Origin: Rhodanobacter sp. LX-99
GTDB taxonomy: Bacteria; Pseudomonadota; Gammaproteobacteria; Xanthomonadales; Rhodanobacteraceae
NCBI RefSeq assembly: GCF_018599185.1
Contig: NZ_JAHFVL010000002.1
Span: forward strand, 674,041-738,040
Direction of reading: 5' to 3'
DNA: 64,000 nucleotides
Below the pieces are notes generated by a model that worked only from the letters and a program-made list of their open reading frames with translations, made no database searches and had not been told where the DNA came from. Below are positions 58,518-64,000 of the stretch, piece after piece. Made by a program: the position numbers and the translations under genes. The first letter of the stretch is position 1; each line of letters opens with the position of its first letter.

Positions 58518-60716
58518 TCATCCGGACGGCGCGCCGACGCCGTAGTAGGCGTAGGAGTAATAACCTCTGCTGCGTTTTTCCACGGCGTTGAAGATGGCGC
58601 CCTTGAGAGGGACGTTGTTCTGCTCGAAACGTTGCCTGGCCAGGGCGACTTCGCGTGCCTGATTGAGTCCGAAACGCACCACCAGCAGGGCCGTGCCGGC
58701 GTGATGGCCGATGATGGCGGCGTCGGTCACCGCCAGGATGGGCGGGGTGTCGATGATGATCAGGTCGAACATCTGCTTCAGATGCTCGAGCAGCGCGGAG
58801 AAGCGGGCGTTCATCAGCAGCTCGGAAGGGTTCGGCGGCAACTTGCCGCGAGCGATGAAATGCAGGTTTTCCAGCAAGCCGATCTGGCGCGTCGCCGTAA
58901 TCAGGTCGGTCTGGCCCGAGATCAGCTCGGAAAGGCCGACTTCGGGCTTGCCGCCGACGACCTTGTGCAGCGAGCCCATGCGCATGTCCCCGTCGACCAG
59001 CAATACCCGCTGATTGCTCTGGGCGACCACCGTGGCAAGGTTGGCGGAGACAAAAGTCTTGCCGACATCCGGGCTGGATCCGGAGATCATGAGTACATTG
59101 TTTTTGGCTTCCAGCCGGGCGAAATGCAGGCTGGTGCGCAAGCTGCGCAAGGCTTCGGTGGCCAGGTCCGTGGGCGCATCCATGACCAGCAGGTGCTGTT
59201 TGCCCCTTCCGTGGATGCGCTTGCCCTGCAATGCCTGCTCGCGCAGGCTGATCGGGATGGTGGCGTACACGGGCAGGCCGATCTTTTCGATGACGGCGGG
59301 GTCTTCGATGCCGCGATTGAGCATCTGCCGGATGAAGACGTAGACGAGGGCCACAAACCCGCCGAGGAGCGCGCCGCCGAGTACCACGATCATTCTTCTC
59401 GGCCATACCGGCCGCGTGATGTCCACCGCCGCCTTGTCGATGATGCGCACGTTGCCCACCGTGCCCGCGCGGGCTATATCCAGCTGCTGGGCCTGATTGA
59501 GCAGCCCGGTATAGGTGTCGTTGCTCACCTGCACGTCGCGGGTCAGCTTCAGCAGCTGCTGCTGGGTATCCGGCAGGTTGCCCACTTTCTTGTCGATCCC
59601 GCTCTTTTGCGCCTCCAGCTGGCCGATCTGCTGTATCAGCGCCTTGTAGGCCGGGTGCTCGGGCGTGTACTGGCGCTGCATGTCCGCCTGCTGCAAGCGC
59701 AACTTCTGGATATTGGCCTGGATGGCAACTTCCTGATCCAGCAGCCCCTGGGTCTGCATGCTGATATCAACCGAATGCGCCTTGATCTGATACGCGTTGA
59801 GCGCCGCCGTTGCCCTTTCCAGGTCGCGGCGCACGTTGGGGAGTTGCTCCCTGACGAATTTCAGGCTGTTCGCCGCTTCCGCGGAATTGCGATCCACATC
59901 CTGCCGCACATAAAGCTCGCCGACCTCCTTGAGCACATTGGTGGCCAGCTCCGGGTTGGGGTTGTCATAGGTCATCCGGAGGATGCCCGACTCCTTGCCC
60001 TGTTCGTTGACGTTGATGGCCTGCTGGAGCCCGTTGATCACGGTCAGCCGGCGATGGCGGAATACACGAAACTGCGTGCCCGGATTTGCAACCAGCGTCT
60101 GGACCTGAATGGTCACGCCATGGCCCCTGGCGGCTTGCCCCGTGTTGCCGACGACCAGGACGTTGTCGTCGTCGTCCACCAGGACATAGGCGCCGTCCTT
60201 GCCGGCAACCAGTCTCAGCGGCCGATCCAGCAGGCTGTCCGGAACGTCCAGCTGAAAAATTTCCAGTTTCGAGCCACCCCAGTCGTAACCGATCATGTCG
60301 AACAGGGGCGGGGACACCAGGCCGGGATTTTTCGAGGCATAGCGGCGCGCGAAGAAATTGCCGATCACGGGCATGCGCTGCGGGTGCGCTTCGATCGTGA
60401 GTTTGAGCTCGTCGACCGCCGCGCCGATCACCATGCGCGAAGTGATCAACGCGGTTTCCGTCGTCGCCTCGGGGCTGGAAGCTCCCAGGGTCTGGGTCAG
60501 CGCGCTCAGTCCTGGCAGGCTTGGCACTTTCTGTTCCACCTGCACGACGGATGTGGCCTGATAGATCGGTGTGGTCAGCAGCGCATAGGCGATGCTGAGC
60601 AGGATGAATATGCCGGTAATGGTGCCAATCAGCCATTTGTGGTCGCTGAGCGTGCCGAGCAGTTCGCTCAGGTCAATCTCGTCATCGCGTTGCACAGCGT
60701 CTTGGATGGCGGCCAT
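58518..60716 (-). CDS. wzc: Polysaccharide copolymerase / tyrosine autokinase Wzc
   Basis: A 732-residue bacterial tyrosine kinase. The Wzz-type N-terminal domain has a membrane helix near 28-48 (LIGTITGIFILLSIAYALL), a long periplasmic coiled-coil region with a PCP-type PxxP element and a second helix (RMIVVLGGALLGGFVALVYVF). The cytoplasmic BY-kinase has Walker A SSPDVGKT (547-554, Lys553), RVLLVDGDMR and FDLIIIDTPPILAVTD. A Tyr cluster (YYSYAYYG) at the C-terminus is the autophosphorylation tail. It controls Wzy-dependent chain length with Wza and Wzb. The start at ATG 60716 was chosen because the GTG at 60776 would overlap wzb. Confidence 0.94.
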   Translation of the reverse strand: MAAIQDAVQRDDEIDLSELLGTLSDHKWLIGTITGIFILLSIAYALLTTPIYQATSVVQVEQKVPSLPGLSALTQTLGASSPEATTETALITSRMVIGAAVDELKLTIEAHPQRMPVIGNFFARRYASKNPGLVSPPLFDMIGYDWGGSKLEIFQLDVPDSLLDRPLRLVAGKDGAYVLVDDDDNVLVVGNTGQAARGHGVTIQVQTLVANPGTQFRVFRHRRLTVINGLQQAINVNEQGKESGILRMTYDNPNPELATNVLKEVGELYVRQDVDRNSAEAANSLKFVREQLPNVRRDLERATAALNAYQIKAHSVDISMQTQGLLDQEVAIQANIQKLRLQQADMQRQYTPEHPAYKALIQQIGQLEAQKSGIDKKVGNLPDTQQQLLKLTRDVQVSNDTYTGLLNQAQQLDIARAGTVGNVRIIDKAAVDITRPVWPRRMIVVLGGALLGGFVALVYVFIRQMLNRGIEDPAVIEKIGLPVYATIPISLREQALQGKRIHGRGKQHLLVMDAPTDLATEALRSLRTSLHFARLEAKNNVLMISGSSPDVGKTFVSANLATVVAQSNQRVLLVDGDMRMGSLHKVVGGKPEVGLSELISGQTDLITATRQIGLLENLHFIARGKLPPNPSELLMNARFSALLEHLKQMFDLIIIDTPPILAVTDAAIIGHHAGTALLVVRFGLNQAREVALARQRFEQNNVPLKGAIFNAVEKRSRGYYSYAYYGVGAPSG

Positions 60717-60747
60717 AGGGATGGTCAACTCGTGGCGTGGATGGGAA

Positions 60748-61182
60748 TCACAGATAGGGTTCCCAGCTACTGACACCCTGCGTGATTATCTCGTGAACAT
60801 GTTCGAATGCAGTTCGCTGCCGACGATAAGGGTCGGGGATGTCATTCCCATGCAGCCATTTGTCGAGCAGATAAACCTTGCCGTTAACCTCGGGCGCGAG
60901 TTGAATCATTGCGGCTAAATGGTTCTTTTCCATGCCCAGTACCAGATCGGCTTCGCGCAACATGGAAGGCGTCAGCTGATGTGCGCGATGCATCGTGCCG
61001 TCGATGCCGTTTTCGGCAAGCAATTGCAGGGCGGTCGCATCCATGGGGCTGCCGACAAGCGCGCCGAGTCCGGCGCTGCTGAATTTGACGTCGCGCGATT
61101 TCATGCGCTGTCGGAACAGGTATTCGGCCATTGGGCTGCGGCAGATATTGCCCATGCAGACAATCAGTATCTGTTTGAACAC
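60748..61182 (-). CDS. wzb: Low-molecular-weight protein tyrosine phosphatase Wzb
   Basis: A 144-residue phosphatase. The signature CX5R is at 9-15 (CMGNICRS), and the general acid is Asp117 in DPYRR. It dephosphorylates the C-terminal tyrosines of Wzc, cycling the kinase during polymer export. It starts the long minus-strand polysaccharide block, 31 bases upstream of wzc. The spacing and order (wzb-wzc) are conventional, but wza lies far away on the opposite strand. Confidence 0.95.
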   Translation of the reverse strand: MFKQILIVCMGNICRSPMAEYLFRQRMKSRDVKFSSAGLGALVGSPMDATALQLLAENGIDGTMHRAHQLTPSMLREADLVLGMEKNHLAAMIQLAPEVNGKVYLLDKWLHGNDIPDPYRRQRTAFEHVHEIITQGVSSWEPYL

Positions 61183-61707
61183 GGCGTCGACAACTCCTGG
61201 AGCCCGAGTCAGCCTCGATCAGGGCGCAAGAAATAGTGGGCTCGGCCACCTGTCTATTCCTGGCGAAGGCTCATATCACGGAGTCAAGGAGCCTGCTGCC
61301 AACAGCAAGTCACGTAACTCATGATAATGGGTTCAATAGGCAGCCTATAAACAGGAACCGCTACCTATTCGATTATTTCGTTCTTGCGGTTTCGGAAAGA
61401 GGTTGATGCATCGTTGCAAATTGGCCAGTTGCCAGTGCAAGGCTGCAATGCGGTCTTCGATCATTGCATGTGCGAATGGTTTTACAGTGAACAGGAGCCA
61501 AATGATCCATTCAATCATCGTGAGCAATGTGAATGTGAACGTGAATGTGAATTCACATCGGCTTGCCTTGGTCGTATGGATGATCGGGCGAATGTTGCCT
61601 GAGCTTGCGTCTCTCGTCGGGTTGGCGCTGCCGTGCGTGCATACCGACTACCGGGCACGCCGTGCAGGCCTGGCGCGAGTTTTCCACAGTCATGAGGGTT
61701 CGTCGTC
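61183..61707. other. Intergenic region between wzb and galE (divergent)
   Basis: A 525-base divergent gap, presumably with promoters for wzb/wzc and galE. GC content is lower than the genes. Short ORFs (for example 61403-61711 on plus) have no recognisable product. A four-copy hexamer repeat at 61529-61552 is the only structure noted. No promoter could be assigned with confidence. Confidence 0.5.
61529..61552 (+). repeat. GTGAAT hexamer tandem repeat (four copies)
   Basis: Units at 61529, 61535 (GTGAAC), 61541 and 61547 form a 24-bp tandem array. The final unit with TCAC forms the palindrome GTGAATTCAC (61547-61556). In-frame reading on plus gives alternating Val-Asn residues. It may be a slippage-prone regulatory element upstream of galE or simple low complexity. 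Confidence 0.8.
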
Positions 61708-62715
61708 ATGAACAACAGCGTCCTCGTCACCGGTGGCGCCGGCTACATCGGCAGCCACGTCGTCCAGCAGCTGGTCGCACGCGGCGAGAGCGTTGTCGTC
61801 ATCGACGACCTGAGCACTGGTTTCCGCGAAGTGGTGCGTGATGCCGAGCTGGTGGTCGGCAATGTCGGTGACCGCGCACTGGTTGCCCGCGTGCTGGACG
61901 AGCATCATGTCGATGCGGTTCTGCATTTCGCCGCGCACACCGTGGTGCCCGAATCGTTGAACCATCCGCTCAAGTACTACGGCAACAACACCTGCAATAC
62001 GCAAAGCCTGCTCGCCTGTTGCGCGGAGGCCGGCGTGGGGCGATTCATCTTTTCCTCTACCGCCGCGGTCTATGGCGTGACCGATGACGGCGTCGCCGAC
62101 GAGGACACGCCCACGCAGCCGGTCAATCCGTATGGAGCATCGAAGCTGATGTCCGAGACCATGCTGCGCGATCTCTGCGCCACCGGGGCGATGCGGCATG
62201 TGACCCTGCGCTACTTCAACGTTGCCGGCTGCGACCCGAGGGGGCGCATCGGCCATTCCACGCTTCACTCGACGCTGCTGATCAAGGTCGCCTGCGAGCA
62301 TGCGGTCGGCAAGCGCGCCAACATAGCCGTCTTCGGCAGCGACTACGACACGCCGGACGGTACCGGCATTCGCGACTACATTCACGTCGAGGATCTGGCC
62401 GCGGCCCACCTGCGCGCGCTCGATCACCTGCGTGACGACGGCGAGTCGTTGACGCTCAACTGCGGTTACGGTCACGGCTACAGTGTTCGCGAAGTCATCG
62501 ACGCGGTGCAACGCGTCAACGGCCATCCCCTGACCGTGATCGATTTGCCGCGTCGCGCCGGCGATACGCCGATGCTGATTGCGCGCAGCGATCGCCTCAA
62601 GCAGCGGCTGGACTGGCGGCCGCAGTACGACGATCTGGATTTCATCGTGCGCACGGCACTGCTGTGGGAACAGAAGCTCGCGCGGGAGGCCGTGACGCTG
62701 GTTTCGAGTACATGA
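61708..62715 (+). CDS. galE: UDP-glucose 4-epimerase
   Basis: A 335-residue extended SDR. NAD motif GGAGYIG lies at 9-15, FAAHTVVPES near 74-84, the catalytic Tyr142 and Lys146 in NPYGASK, RYFNVAGCDPRGRIGH and GTGIRDYIHVEDLA downstream. It interconverts UDP-Glc/UDP-Gal and perhaps UDP-GlcNAc/UDP-GalNAc, supplying precursors to the adjacent polysaccharide cluster. It starts with ATG at 61708 with GAGG upstream, and is convergent with glmS. Confidence 0.95.
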   Translation: MNNSVLVTGGAGYIGSHVVQQLVARGESVVVIDDLSTGFREVVRDAELVVGNVGDRALVARVLDEHHVDAVLHFAAHTVVPESLNHPLKYYGNNTCNTQSLLACCAEAGVGRFIFSSTAAVYGVTDDGVADEDTPTQPVNPYGASKLMSETMLRDLCATGAMRHVTLRYFNVAGCDPRGRIGHSTLHSTLLIKVACEHAVGKRANIAVFGSDYDTPDGTGIRDYIHVEDLAAAHLRALDHLRDDGESLTLNCGYGHGYSVREVIDAVQRVNGHPLTVIDLPRRAGDTPMLIARSDRLKQRLDWRPQYDDLDFIVRTALLWEQKLAREAVTLVSST

Positions 62716-62738
62716 ATTTCGTAAGGCCCGGGGAGGAT

Positions 62739-62759
62739 GCGCCGAACCTTGTCCGGCGC
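62739..62759. terminator. Possible hairpin between galE and glmS
   Basis: GCGCCG (62739-62744) pairs with CGGCGC (62754-62759) around a nine-base loop in the 58-base convergent gap. It could stop transcription from either side. There is no clear T-run. Confidence 0.3.
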
Positions 62760-62773
62760 GCGCGCCCCATGCG

Positions 62774-64000
62774 TCATTCCACGGTCACGGATTTCGCCAG
62801 GTTGCGCGGCTGATCGACGTCGGTGCCGCGCAGCACGGCGACGTGGTAGGCGAGCAGTTGCAGCGGCACGGTGAACACGGCGGGGGCGATGAAGCTGCCG
62901 CCGGATTCCACCCGCAGCATGACGCCGTGGTCGGCCATGTCGCCCATGCCGGCGGCGCCGTCGGCGAACACGATCAGGCGGCCGCCGCGGGCGCGCACTT
63001 CCTGCAGGTTGGATTTCAGCTTGTCCAGCAGCGGGCCGTTCGGCGCCACCGCGATCACCGGCATCTTCTCGTCGACCAGGGCCAGCGGGCCGTGCTTGAG
63101 TTCGCCGGCCGGGTACGCCTCGGCGTGGATGTAGGAGATTTCCTTGAGCTTCAGCGCGCCTTCCAGCGCCACCGGGTACTGCGCGCCGCGGCCGAGGAAC
63201 AGCGCATGCTGGCGCTGAATGAACTCGCCGGCCAGCTCGATGATCGCCGGCTCCAACTGCAAGGCGTCCTCGATCGCGCGCGGCAGGTGCTGCAGCTCGG
63301 CGCACAGGGCCATGTAACGGTCGGGGTCGAGGCCGTGGCGGCGGGCCAGTTCCAGCGAAAGCAGGGCGAGCCCGGCCAGCTGGGTGGTGAACGCCTTGGT
63401 CGAGGCCACGCCGATTTCCGGGCCGGCGCGGGTCATCAGTTTCAGGTCCGCCTCGCGCACCAGCGAGGACTCGGGCGAATTGCAGATCACCAGGGTGCCG
63501 AGGTAGCCGCGGCGGCGCGATTCGCGCAGCGCGGCCAGGGTGTCGGCGGTTTCGCCGGACTGCGAGATCGCCACGAACAGCGTGCCTTCGGGCACCACCG
63601 TCTCGCGGTAGCGGTATTCGCTGGCCACTTCCACGCTGACCGGCAGGCGGGCGAATTCCTCGATCCAGTATTTCGCGACCAGGCCGGCGTGGTAGCTGGT
63701 GCCGCAGGCGATGATGTGCAGGCCGCGGGTGGCCTGCAGCAGCGCGTCGCTGTCGACGCCGAAGGTGTTCGGCAGCACGCCGTGCGGGCCCAGGCGCGCT
63801 TCCAGCGTGCTGGCCACCGCGTGCGGCTGCTCGAAGATTTCCTTCTGCATGTAGTGGCGGTACTCGCCGCGCTCGACCGCGTCGGTGGACAGCTCGCTCT
63901 CGTGCACGGCGCGCGCGACCGGCGCGCCGTCGAGGCCGCACACCTGCACGCTGTCGCGGGTGATCTCGACCACGTCGCCTTCGTCGAGGTACAGCATCCG
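62774..64000 (-). CDS. glmS: Glutamine-fructose-6-phosphate aminotransferase, C-terminal part (5' end outside window)
   Basis: The frame runs open to the right edge, so 408 C-terminal codons are visible. Two SIS (isomerase) domains are recognisable: the first with ACGTSYHAGLVAKYWIEE and AISQSGETADTLAALRE, the second with LGRGAQYPVALEGALKLKEISYIHAEAYPAGELKHGPLAL. The C-terminus is LAKSVTVE, as in GlmS. GlmS makes glucosamine-6-phosphate, the entry to UDP-GlcNAc, and so supports the HexNAc-rich polysaccharide. The glutaminase domain with Cys2 lies outside the window. Confidence 0.95.
   Translation of the reverse strand, partial: RMLYLDEGDVVEITRDSVQVCGLDGAPVARAVHESELSTDAVERGEYRHYMQKEIFEQPHAVASTLEARLGPHGVLPNTFGVDSDALLQATRGLHIIACGTSYHAGLVAKYWIEEFARLPVSVEVASEYRYRETVVPEGTLFVAISQSGETADTLAALRESRRRGYLGTLVICNSPESSLVREADLKLMTRAGPEIGVASTKAFTTQLAGLALLSLELARRHGLDPDRYMALCAELQHLPRAIEDALQLEPAIIELAGEFIQRQHALFLGRGAQYPVALEGALKLKEISYIHAEAYPAGELKHGPLALVDEKMPVIAVAPNGPLLDKLKSNLQEVRARGGRLIVFADGAAGMGDMADHGVMLRVESGGSFIAPAVFTVPLQLLAYHVAVLRGTDVDQPRNLAKSVTVE

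Noticed and set aside
60774..60776. GTG upstream start for wzc
   Set aside because: It would overlap wzb by 29 bases and adds a tail without family similarity; ATG 60716 fits the family N-terminus.
61403..61711. 102-codon plus-strand ORF with repeating Val-Asn
   Set aside because: The Val-Asn stretch is the readout of the hexamer repeat. The rest has no recognisable domain, and the frame overlaps the galE start.

Overview
The window is GC-rich, densely packed chromosomal DNA of a gammaproteobacterium. The most likely home is the Xanthomonadales/Lysobacterales, probably a Rhodanobacter/Dyella-like member of the Rhodanobacteraceae. This is inferred from codon and GC character, the ccoNOQP and trxB-ald-ftsK-lolA-rarA-serS gene orders, and the type of polysaccharide cluster. 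No 16S gene is present, so genus is not proven.

Left part (1-32 kb), housekeeping genes. It holds the 3' end of a YdcF/DUF218 gene, an acetolactate-synthase-like plus aldehyde dehydrogenase pair, xseA, a cardiolipin-synthase-like PLD enzyme and a long acetyl-CoA hydrolase/transferase. A complete cbb3 oxidase locus follows on the minus strand (ccoN-O-Q-P, a short CcoH/FixH-like protein, ccoI, ccoS), with an Anr/FNR box and -10 element placed exactly as in a class II FNR promoter. Then come ispG, an HD-GYP protein, aat with a GNAT-like gene, and trxB diverging from ald-ftsK-lolA. A DUF1275 protein, a large periplasmic-propeller diguanylate cyclase, rarA, serS, two uncharacterised membrane proteins and tRNA-Ser(UGA) with a strong terminator complete this part.

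Middle (32-36 kb), accessory patch. Beyond the tRNA terminator lies a HigBA-type toxin-antitoxin pair with a perfect 18-bp operator and a probably leaderless transcript. It is followed by a 14-unit array of 21-bp repeats and a TonB-dependent receptor.

Right part (36-62.7 kb), surface polysaccharide cluster. A TviB/WbpO-type UDP-HexNAc dehydrogenase and a CapI-type 4-epimerase are separated by a gene-poor 1.65 kb from wza and a WecA-type initiating transferase. A long minus-strand block then runs wzb, wzc, wbpB, wbpD, wbpE, an HPr-kinase-like P-loop protein, a GT4, the wzx flippase, a GT4, the wzy polymerase, a GT4, an asparagine-synthase-type amidotransferase, a GT4 and a beta-helix protein. 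Together these encode a Wzx/Wzy-dependent pathway. The predicted repeat unit contains a 2,3-diacetamido-2,3-dideoxy uronic acid and possibly an amidated uronic acid. galE and the 3' portion of glmS (UDP-sugar supply) close the window.
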